Positions 1-8,018 of a stretch of DNA of 10,748 nucleotides are shown here, one piece after another. Position 1 is the first letter of the stretch, and each line of letters starts with the position of its first letter. The stretch covers positions 1 to 10,748 of the forward strand of contig CAJVPP010003792.1 in NCBI GenBank assembly GCA_910592005.1. Direction: 5' to 3'. Made by a program: the position numbers and the translations under genes. This DNA comes from Funneliformis mosseae (Eukaryota > Glomeromycota > Glomeromycetes > Glomerales > Glomeraceae). Under the pieces are notes generated by a model. The model was given only the letters and a program-made list of their open reading frames with translations. It had not been told where the DNA came from and did no database searches.

Positions 1-343
1 AATTTAAAAATTAAATTATTTAAAAAATATCTTATAAACTTAAAATTTCTTCTAATAAAATTAATAAAATATATATTGAACTATATTTTTCATATAATTA
101 TTATATTACTAAAATTAATATATATATTTTATTATAAAATAATACATTTTTTAAGTTTGCAGGAAAATTTTTCTGCTAAATAATCTAAAAGATAATATTA
201 TTATATTACATATTGTAAACTTTTGAAATATTATATATAGTAAAAATATCAAAGTATTATGATATATAAGTTTTTGATAGATTTATAACCTTATGTAAGA
301 TTATAAAATATAAAAATTTATGCAATACTTTATATTATTAAAT

Positions 344-570
344 TTACTGATATATAAAATATTTTTAAAATTTCCAATTCTATTAAAAATACATTAGAAA
401 CATTTCTAATATCTCTTAAATATATGAAGTATTTTAAAATTTCAATACTACTAATTACTAAAAATATGATTCCTAAATATATAAAGTATTTTCAAAGTTT
501 TCAATTTTTCTTAAATACCAGAAATATTTCTAATATCTTCAAAACATACAAAGTATTTCTAAAATTTCCA
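344..570. repeat. Degenerate AT-rich tandem repeat, unit about 56-68 bp
   Basis: A recurring block of the form AAGTATTTT(C)(T)AAAATTTC occurs at about 358-376, 426-443, 482-501 and 549-569. The first and third spaced copies share a longer lead-in, TTTCTAATATCT, near 401 and 525. Spacing is roughly 56-68 bp, so this looks like an old, diverged tandem array. Low complexity makes chance similarity possible. No function is implied. Confidence 0.35.
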
Positions 571-1293
571 AAATTTTCTATGTCTTCTTATTTTATTATA
601 TTTTTAATATTTAAAAAATTCTTATTTAAAGAATATTTCCTTTCAAGTTTAATTTAAAAAATAAGTTCATAAAATAATCATCATCACTATAATAAATAGA
701 TCAAATTTAAATTAATTATAAAATCTGTAATTTCATATTTATTTCTTATCATATTTATATATAATACTATTAGTTTTATTGATTTATTTAGTTTATAAAG
801 TTATTTCAAGAATGAAAATTTAAAAGAAAAAATATTAGTTAAATATGATTAAGGTTATTATTAATATTAATTTTATTAGTTTTATTTAAATATAAATTAA
901 TTGAATTTTATTATAAGAATGTTAGTTTAATATGAAGGTAAAAATAACTGTTTTAAAGAAGCTTTCTTAAATATTAAATGCAAATATACAGAATTGGAAA
1001 ATAAAACAGATCAAGAAAAAATAAAATACAAGTATATTTGATAAATTTTTATGTTTAAACAAATTGATTATTAATATTTTACTTTATAATTACAATATGA
1101 TTGACTTTATGTCAACTCAAAATTACAAAGTTTAAAATACCTAGAAAATATAAAAACATTAATTATTTTGGCAATTATGTAGTTATATTAGAAAAAGTAT
1201 CACAATTTTAAACAATATATATTAGATTTTATCATAAAATTGATAAATAACTAATTTAATAGTATTAATGTTAAAATAATCTTATAAAAACTA

Positions 1294-1382
1294 TTTATTA
1301 TTATTAGTGCAAATGTATTTTAGCATATGATAATAGGTATAATTTTATTATTATTAATATAAATTATTATTATTATTAATAC
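1294..1382. repeat. ATT/TTA trinucleotide microsatellite tracts
   Basis: Short runs of TTA/ATT repeats occur at about 1294-1306 and again at 1344-1382, the latter interrupted by AATATAAA. They are simple-sequence DNA of the kind expected in AT-rich intergenic sequence. Confidence 0.6.
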
Positions 1383-1583
1383 AATAGCTCACATAAGAAA
1401 TATAAGTCCTAATTATTTAATTTTAAAAGCTTATAAACTCATTAACTATAAATGTTAAAGTTATAATTTTATATTTATTTTAATTCTTAAAATTTAACAA
1501 ATTTTTTTGAAAAATATTTTTATTAAATTAATAATATTAATTTTATATAAATAGCTAATATATACTTAAAACTTATACTTAAT

Positions 1584-1681
1584 AAAATTAGCTTTAAATA
1601 TCAGTATTTTACATATAAAAAAATAAAAAAAATAAAATTAATTTTTTTATATGTAAAATACTAATATTTAAAGTTAATTTT
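1584..1681. repeat. Inverted repeat with 41-bp arms and 16-nt spacer
   Basis: The left arm at 1584-1624 is the near-perfect reverse complement of the right arm at 1641-1681. The shared core reads TTTAAATATYAGTATTTTAC and continues into ATATAAAAAAAT. The spacer is 16 nt of A-rich sequence. The arms are far longer than a chance palindrome even in AT-rich DNA. It could be a tiny MITE-like or foldback element, or an extruding cruciform. There is no gene immediately upstream for it to terminate. No clear target duplication is visible. Confidence 0.6.
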
Positions 1682-1943
1682 TTCTAATATCACTAATTTG
1701 ATACTTATTAATTTAAAACAAATTCTTTTTAATTAAATCTATCATATATATAACAGATATTATCTGATTCACTTTATTTAAATTTTTTTTCTGATATTAT
1801 AATTTTATTAAATATAAATTTTAAGTATATATAGTGGCTACCAAAAGAAATGCAAGTATGATTGGTTACCTTTGAATAGCTTAACTCATCAATCACAAAT
1901 GCTAGAAACATAATCTTATACTTGTTTAAAAGCCTAAATTTTG

Positions 1944-2387
1944 AAGGATAACTTAACGAAATCTAGTATCAAGTTAATAATTCCAATTTTGAGTAACTTA
2001 GCGATCTACATCAAATTTATTATATAGTAAAGTTTGGGTATAGAAAAATTTTTTAAGCATACTAGCTACCACAAAACTGAATTATCACGCAGCAAAGATC
2101 GGTAAATTATTATATAAAAAGTAGCTAAACCCCTTTTATATAATAATTTACTGATCTTTACTGCGTGATAATTCCTGATTGGCTAGTCCAATTCCTATAA
2201 AATTTAGCTTGTTAAAATCATTACACTAAGAAGAAATCGGAATTCAGTATTAGTTTTATAGTAGCTAGTATGCTTAAAAAAATTTTCTATACCTGAACTT
2301 TACTATATAATAAATTTTGATGTAGATCGCTAAGTTACTCAAAATTAGAATTATTAACTTGATATTAGATTTCACTAGGATATCCTT
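1944..2387. repeat. Large foldback element: outer inverted repeat with arms of about 126 bp
   Basis: The left arm (1944-2069) and right arm (2261-2387) are reverse complements at roughly 93% identity by eye, with one single-base indel. Both contain GTAACTTAGCGATCTACATC and AAGCATACTAGCTAC in mirrored order. Pairing can continue past a 6-nt indel into 2070-2083 and about 2240-2260. Most mismatches are C/T or G/A, so many would still form G:U pairs in an RNA hairpin. The region between the arms is asymmetric: a second hairpin (2079-2174) abuts the left arm, and about 70-85 nt of unique sequence precedes the right arm. No transposase is present. Candidates are a non-autonomous foldback/MITE-type transposon or a hairpin-RNA source. 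It ends only about 46 bp upstream of the LINE ORF1 start. Confidence 0.75.
2079..2174. repeat. Inner hairpin with 41-bp arms and 14-nt loop
   Basis: Left arm 2079-2119 and right arm 2134-2174 are reverse complements with only two mismatches, both transitions. The arm starts GAATTATCACGCAG and ends in an AT-rich tract before a loop containing AGCTAAACCCC. It lies wholly inside the larger foldback and is not centred in it. This suggests either a separate insertion or a composite multi-hairpin element. The left arm overlaps the end of the outer arm by a few bases (GAATT). Confidence 0.75.
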
Positions 2388-2432
2388 AGGTTATTCTTAA
2401 AAAATTCTTCTCCCACTCTGTTCAAAATCACT

Positions 2433-4477
2433 ATGGGAAAAGTAACTCAAAAAAAATTTAATAATAATTCAAAAGTCTAACGTAACATTCATAGTCAACC
2501 TGACTTGTTAACAAAAAATCTCAAGAACCTCTTTAAAAGAAAACTGCAATAGTTCTTAACTGTTCAGGTTCCACTGACACTGAAAACACTGAAAACTCAA
2601 ACGTCACTTCCAGTTCCCAAAGTACTATAGAAGTAGACCCTTCTCTTGGTACTGAAAACAGAAGTAGCTCAACACTGGTCACCTCAAAAACCATCAACAT
2701 TATAGACAAGGACCAAGCTCACGACCTAACTGAAAACCTAGTTGGAAAAAGTACTTCTTCACCTAATGTACCTAATGTACTTTCTTTTGAACATATCCGT
2801 AATGCCTCTTCTTTCTACATTTACTACGCCTACGAAACCTTTCTTCCTGAAAAACTAAATAAGGAAAAAATTAACCGTGCCTGTGAGATATTTAATGGCG
2901 TTGATTTTCTGTCTTTTATTAGTGCCTCCGTAAAGCAGAACCTTGCAAAAAAAATGCTTAAAATTATCCATTTTGGTTTCTTCACAAGTTCAGATGCAAA
3001 TAACGCGCTTAATATTAAATTTCCTGATATGGCAGATCTCAAATTATTGCCACTCAAACGTCTTATCTTATTTAGGTTCAACTCTAACTTAGTGATCAAA
3101 GTAACAGAGATCCCTATTTCTACTTCCGAAAGTGTCATCCGATCTACTTTTATCAAATTTAGCATTATTCAACGATGTTTTATAATCACCAAAAATCTGT
3201 GACAACAAGCAACCATTTCCTTTGCAGAAGATACAGATATGACCACAGTCAATAAGATTAAAGGTCAATTTATCCTCAAAGATCTTGTCCGTATTCATCC
3301 CTACTCTGCCACAATAGAGGAAATTCAACTTAGATCAAAATTCACACTTAAACTTACAAACCTACCTAAAAATACTTCTGGATGAGAATTGGAACCCATC
3401 GCTAAAACTGTTAATGTGATGACGTAGGTAGTTCCTAAAGCTCACTCAAATTATCGAAATTTACAATACATTTTTGTTCATTTCGCAATAGAAGAAGACC
3501 TATACGCTGCAGTAAATAGCGATCAAATAGTTCTTGATAACAAAAGACTTATTTGGACCCAATCAGACACCAAACTATGTGCCTATTGCACAGCTCCAGG
3601 GCATGACTGTCGTTCCTATAGAAGACCGTCAGACTCAAACCTATATCAAAGGTTTAAATCCGCTCAGTTCAAAAATTATTCTGCTCCTCCCAAACCTGTA
3701 TGACTCACATTCGTACATGATAAAACTACTGTCTTTGATCCAAAAAATCCTCAATCATTTGTGAATCGTACCTGTCAGAATATACCTCCTTTGAATAAAC
3801 CCCCTGTTGTCTCAGTTCACTCTAAACTATCATTCGATAATAAAAACAATCACAACAAGAGCAATGTAAATAACAATAATAATTCATCATCTTTAGATAA
3901 TTCTATTCATATTAACAAATCCTGGTTAGATCAGGTAGAGGACAATTATCTTTCCCCAAAACAACAACGTGATAACCAATCTGTTTGGGAACCATCTGAC
4001 ACTACTAAGATCATGCTTAAATTGGATGCGCTCACAGAAACCCTTGCAAAAATTCATACAGACCTTACCTTTACAGTCCATCGTCTTGACACTGTCGAAC
4101 GACATTTAAACATATACACTCTCACTCCTGAAAAAGTGGCAGAACTAAACACCACAAAGAAAGGTAAAGGCAAAGCTGACATAGAAACAGATGAAACTCA
4201 ATATGAAGAGGATGTAGGTACCTCTGAATCAAAAATTGTTGAATACAAGGGAAAAATCTGATGGCTTGCTCAAGAAAACGAAGAGCTTCAATTAAACAAT
4301 AAACAAAATATCGAAAAATTTAACTCTGCGCTCGAAGCAGTTGCCCGTATTCAGAAATTCGTGTATGAAAAATCAAATGAATCACTCTGTATACCTATCC
4401 CACAACTAATCAAACCAGGTGCAATTTGGGTTAACAATGATGGTACTACAACATCTCACCCTAACCTCTTCTTTTAA
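2433..4477 (+). pseudogene. LINE ORF1: RRM-like / zinc-knuckle nucleic-acid-binding protein, degenerate
   Basis: This is probably the RNA-binding ORF1 protein that packages LINE RNA. From about 2537 to the TAA at 4475-4477 one frame runs unbroken except for stops at 3200 (TGA), 3383 (TGA), 3425 (TAG), 3701 (TGA) and 4259 (TGA). At least four suit Trp, for example NL-stop-QQATISF. The start is inferred: ATG 2433 opens a basic Lys-rich stretch in another frame, so a frameshift near 2545-2560 is needed and the N-terminus is uncertain. In order the frame shows a Ser/Thr/Glu-rich leader (2567-2760), an FEHIRNASSFYIYYAYETF region, an RRM-like region (about 3080-3240), a second RRM-like region (about 3335-3500, with LQYIFVHF resembling RNP1), and a zinc knuckle at 3578-3619. 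After these come an Asn-rich linker (3830-3900) and coiled-coil-like stretches (4000-4120 and 4260-4400). The knuckle has C, C and H, but its last ligand is Tyr (TAT, 3617). The family assignment is from pattern recognition only. Confidence 0.8.
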
Positions 4478-4488
4478 ATTTATTTTTA

Positions 4489-6697
4489 ATGATTATAAAA
4501 CATAATAATACAAATATCTCACATACTCTCACATTCTTTAACATTGCATCGCACAACACTCGTTCATTAATTGACCCATATAAACAATAGCTTTTATTTG
4601 ATATTTACTCTATTAATCATTTAGATATTATTGCATTACAAAAAACTAATTTCACTACACCCCTCCATCATTTTCCCTTCAAATCCATTTGCAATAACAA
4701 ATTTATATCCTTCTTTTCCACGGACTTTGATACTCAACGTTCAGGTTTTGGCATTAGATTTCTCATTAGAAAATACTTCACTAATCATATTTTCTTCTAC
4801 TCGTCCTTTTTTAATCGAATTTTTTATATTGATTTCTAATTTAAGAACAAAAACAAACTTCGCATCATTAACATTTATTTATTGTATTTAGATGAACCCC
4901 TTCATTTAAAAACAATTTGTCAGATGCGTACCCTTATGGATGAAGCTATTAGAAATAACTTTTATATTATTATTCTAGGTGACCTTAATTCAGACCCATT
5001 GAGACCTCATAACCCCTCACACTCAACTCATTTTATGGACCATATCACAAATCATAATTTTATTAATACCTATGATTTTGTTAAATCAACGAGAAATGTT
5101 AACGAACTTCATACATATGTCTCTGGCTCCTTATGATCGACTATTGATCACATTTTTATTACTCCCTCTTTAATCCCTGATTTGAATAACCATCAAGTTA
5201 TTTCAGTAGATTCATCGATATCCGATCATTATATAGTTTCTGCCTCTATAAACCTAATCTTAATCAATCCAAGCTTTAATAATACCTCAATGGTGAAAAA
5301 ACTAGTCTTCAGATACAACGATATGATAGATGAAGATTGGTCAACTTTTGCTAATGCTGTTGATGCCCGTTGCAAAAATTCAAGACTAGCTTCAGTTGAC
5401 CTTAACAATATTCACAACATCCACAAGATCAATTTCACATAGGATTTTCTTCAAAAGCTATTATAGATGCTGTGCTTAAATGTATACTGAATAAACATAT
5501 CCCACATCATACTCGTAATCTAAGACCAAAATTACTTAAATTAATATATAAATGTATTAAACTCTTACATAAGCTGAAGCGAATTTCCAAACTATGTCTT
5601 AATAATGGGAGTTACAATAGCAAATAGAGTTTCTTATTTGAAAAAATTTCATCATTCTCAAAGGAATACGATACTCTATTACCCACTTTTACATCTTATA
5701 TATTGTCCTCAATATCAATTATGTTAGCTAGTCTCAAAGATCTAAAGAAAATATTAATAGCTGCTGCAAAGATACAAGAAGTAGATTATAAATCAAAATC
5801 AATACAGGAAGCGATAGACTGAAGATGTGACAACTTTACTACAGATCAATCAGCAATGTTTGATTCTCTTCTTAACCGCCCTAGGATAACTATTCAATTA
5901 AATCGCTATATTAATAATAACAGTCCAGCCAAAAAGCTACTTACAGATCCCGTTAATGTGAAAAAAAAACAGCTTGACATTTCTAACAGGTAGTAGGATC
6001 CAGATACTCTAATCCATCGCTCCTAGATCTATGGAAAGATGAATATGAACCTTTAAATGATATTGATCCTAGCATTTATAAGTCTCTTATGCAACCTCCT
6101 ACTGAAGAAGAATGGTCTGACATTCTCAAATCGTTACCCAATGGCAAAGCTCCTGACCCCTCTAAAATATCAAATGAAATGTTGAAACATCTTGGTTCTT
6201 TCACATTCAAATATTTCTGGAAGATTGCCTCTAATTACCTGATACATAATTTGTCACCTCATAGATAGAACCTGACGTTTGTGTATCTAATTCCTAAACC
6301 AAAACCATGGAAATTTAACCTTAATCATACACGACCAATCACTTTGTTAGAATGTTCCAGAAAAGCTCTCATTAAACTTATTAATAGTCGACTTCTCACC
6401 ATTTTAGCTAAAAATAATGTTCTTAAAGGCAACAACTTTGCTGGTCTCCCCTTTAGAAGCACCTTTGAACCAATTAATATTCTTGACAATATTAAATATA
6501 ATGCATCATTTCATCATAACGACCTTTGGATTTTGTTTCAAAACATGTCGAAAGCATATGACAGAGTCAACCTTGGAATGTTAATTAGAGTGTTTACCTA
6601 ACTACACCTTCCGATGACATTCATCCAACTAATAATTTCAATTTTTACCCCTCGTTTTAATCAAATATTTACTGCGCATGGTAACACTAATACCTAC
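4489..6697 (+). pseudogene. LINE ORF2, 5' part: APE endonuclease and N-terminal half of reverse transcriptase
   Basis: ATG 4489 opens a frame with endonuclease motifs: SHNTR (4549 region), ILGDLNSD (about 4972-4995), STIDHIFI just after TGA 5134, and SDHYIVSA (about 5221). The metal-binding Glu expected in an LQET-type motif is Lys (AAA 4642). The frame shifts near 5440, and again in an A9 run at 5961-5969. A linker follows (5442-6050), then RT sequence: NGKAP near 6140, IPKPKPW (6290), RPITLL...RKALIKLINSRL (6334-6395), NFAGLPFRSTFEP (6435), and motif A as FQNMSKAYDRV (6536-6568). The motif A catalytic Asp position reads Asn (AAC 6542). In-frame stops are at 4588, 4837, 5134, 5625, 5820, 5975, 5984, 6266 and 6599. 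Most fall at likely Trp or Gln positions. The gene would nick target DNA and reverse transcribe LINE RNA. It is broken by the Tc1-like element after 6697. Confidence 0.88.
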
Positions 6698-6699
6698 TA
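6698..6699. repeat. TA target-site duplication, left copy
   Basis: TA immediately precedes the left terminal inverted repeat, and the matching TA is at 8017-8018. TA duplication is the hallmark of Tc1/mariner integration. Removing the element with one TA reconnects the LINE RT frame exactly. Confidence 0.9.
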
Positions 6700-6717
6700 C
6701 AGTAGTGGCGGAAAAAA
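6700..6717 (+). repeat. Tc1 left terminal inverted repeat
   Basis: CAGTAGTGGCGGAAAAAA is identical over 18 bases to the reverse complement of 7999-8016. After this the ends diverge (ATGGCAGTCG on the left, CTGACAATAA on the right). CAGT at the tip is typical of Tc1-like elements. Confidence 0.93.
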
Positions 6718-6874
6718 ATGGCAGTCGCAATCATGTGATTAAAACAATGATTTACATTACATCTGATTGGACAACACAAACCAAATTTTTGTTTGGTTGT
6801 TTACTATGTTATACTGATCAACATGCATAAAAAAACTGAATACAAGAGTGCCTCATGACCGATATGATGTAATA

Positions 6875-7895
6875 ATGCTGCAAAAAATTTCTATTAAAGA
6901 ACGACGTGAGGTAGTTAAGTCGTTGTGAAATAATAGAATACGAAATGTAAACGAACTACACAAAATTACTAAGTTCCCATTAAGGACACTGTATCAGTAG
7001 TCATCACAGTTAAAAAAACCAAAAATTTAAAACAACGATGTCATCCAGGACGCCTAAAGGTTTTAAGTCTAAAAAAGTGGCGCTACCTTAGTCAACTCGC
7101 TCGTTCGCATGCTGGTGTAACAAGTTTTGAAATTGCAGACACTCTTAATAATACTTACCTAGGTCTTAATATAGCCACTTGCACAGTCCGTGAGAATCTT
7201 TGGAAGCTTGGTTACCGAGTTTGTGTTCCTAAAAAAACCCCATTCCTCACTTCAATTACAGAAGAGAGACGAGTTTCTTGGGCAGAGCTTCATAAAAATA
7301 AAAATTGGGAAAATATAGTTTTTTCTGATGAAACAACCTTTCAAATATTCTGTAACACCACCTTAGTTCGTTATAAAGAGGGTGAAGAAAAATCAACTCG
7401 TGGAGTTGTCAAACACCCTTTCAAAGTTCATATTTGGGGGCTTTTTGTTTGCAAGGAATCGTTGGGTTTCACATGTTTACTGAAAACATGAATGGGAAGT
7501 TGTACCGTGAAATTTTAACAAATAATCTTTTTAATCAAGCATATCAGCTTCTTGGAGGGTCCTGGACATTTCAATAGGACAATGATCTGAAGCACAAAAC
7601 CAAGCTTATGGTATCTCTTCTTGAAAATTAATGTCCTGCGGTTTTCGATTGGCCGTCATATTCCCTGGATCTGAATCCAATAGAAAATTTGTGAGCGATT
7701 ATCAAGAAAAGGGTGGAAAAGAAGGTCAATAAATGAATTAGTGAAAAAAAACTGGTTATGCAAAGGATTTTTATGGAAATTATTAAAGGCGAATAGTTCA
7801 ATATTGATCAAAACCTCTGCTTTAATTTAGTCAATAGTATGGAAAGGAAGGTAAATTTGGTAATTGAAAGGAATGGCAATATAATTCAATATTAA
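6875..7895 (+). pseudogene. Tc1-like transposase (DD34E), degenerate
   Basis: This would be the cut-and-paste transposase of the surrounding element, binding the TIRs and cleaving at TA. ATG 6875 begins MLQKISIKERREVV, a helix-turn-helix-like N-terminus. A frameshift near 7010-7032, next to an A7 run, leads to a GRLKVLS stretch resembling the GRP-type linker between DNA-binding helices. The catalytic domain has VFSDETTF (Asp codon 7327), a second frameshift at a G5 run (7436-7440), then DNDLKH (Asp codon 7578) and DLNPIENL (Glu codon 7683). Exactly 34 codons lie between the last two, giving DD34E. Stops are at 6926, 6998, 7575, 7629, 7692, 7734 and 7794. That at 7692 follows IENL, where Trp is usual. 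The frame ends at TAA 7893-7895 after LVNSMERKVNLVIERNG, a typical Tc1 C-terminus. About 340 codons matches the family. All three catalytic residues survive, but the gene cannot make full-length protein. Confidence 0.9.
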
Positions 7896-7998
7896 GATTT
7901 TAATATATAATAAATGTGGTATTAGTTTATTTATATTTTAAGTTTCGAACGATTTTAATAAATAGTGATCGAGTAAATGAATTTTCATTTATTGTCAG

Positions 7999-8016
7999 TT
8001 TTTTCCGCCACTACTG
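7999..8016 (-). repeat. Tc1 right terminal inverted repeat
   Basis: TTTTTTCCGCCACTACTG is the exact reverse complement of 6700-6717. A small palindrome, AAATGAATTTTCATTT, lies just inside at 7976-7991. Confidence 0.93.
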
Positions 8017-8018
8017 TA
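8017..8018. repeat. TA target-site duplication, right copy
   Basis: TA follows the right terminal inverted repeat and duplicates 6698-6699. In the inferred empty site the LINE codons run TAC-TAT-GTT without a shift. Confidence 0.9.

Larger units (their letters stand above)
1..1830. other. AT-rich intergenic DNA with no recognisable gene
   Basis: About 1.8 kb of extremely AT-rich sequence (by eye well over 80% A+T) on both strands. No open frame here has the amino-acid composition of a real protein. The longest (424-657) is made only of Phe/Ile/Lys/Tyr/Ser-type AT codons and overlaps a degenerate repeat. I see no RNA gene, promoter or other known element. It does contain a degenerate tandem repeat, ATT microsatellites and a hairpin-forming inverted repeat, listed separately. 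Composition becomes less extreme from about 1830 onward, where the inverted-repeat structure and then the retrotransposon begin. Confidence 0.7.
6700..8016 (+). mobile_element. Tc1-like DNA transposon (1317 bp), nested in LINE ORF2
   Basis: A complete Tc1/mariner-superfamily element is bounded by perfect 18-bp terminal inverted repeats beginning CAGTAGTGGCGG and flanked by a TA duplication. It contains one transposase gene on the + strand (6875-7895) with a DD34E catalytic arrangement. The length is typical of small Tc1-like elements. Non-coding stretches are about 157 bp on the left and about 100 bp on the right. It interrupts the LINE reverse transcriptase between motifs A and B, in the same orientation. 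The transposase has stops and two frameshifts, so the copy is non-autonomous now, although the ends look intact and could in principle be mobilised in trans. Confidence 0.93.

Noticed and set aside
424..657. 77-codon open frame on the + strand
   Set aside because: Composition is only what AT-rich DNA gives by chance, it overlaps a degenerate tandem repeat, and it has no motif or membrane-protein pattern I would trust.
1584..2387. CRISPR array or transcription terminators
   Set aside because: The repeats are inverted and not regularly spaced direct repeats, the setting is eukaryotic, and no gene ends just upstream of the hairpins.
2830..3328. Minus-strand open frames opposite ORF1 (2830-3165 and 3089-3328)
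   Set aside because: They are antisense shadows of the LINE ORF1 coding frame, which has coherent domains on the + strand.
3534..3764. + strand open frame of 76 codons
   Set aside because: It is an alternative frame over the ORF1 zinc-knuckle region; the real frame contains the Cys/His motif.
4631..4891. + strand open frame of 86 codons
   Set aside because: It is out of frame with the endonuclease, whose motifs upstream and downstream lie in the frame starting at 4489.
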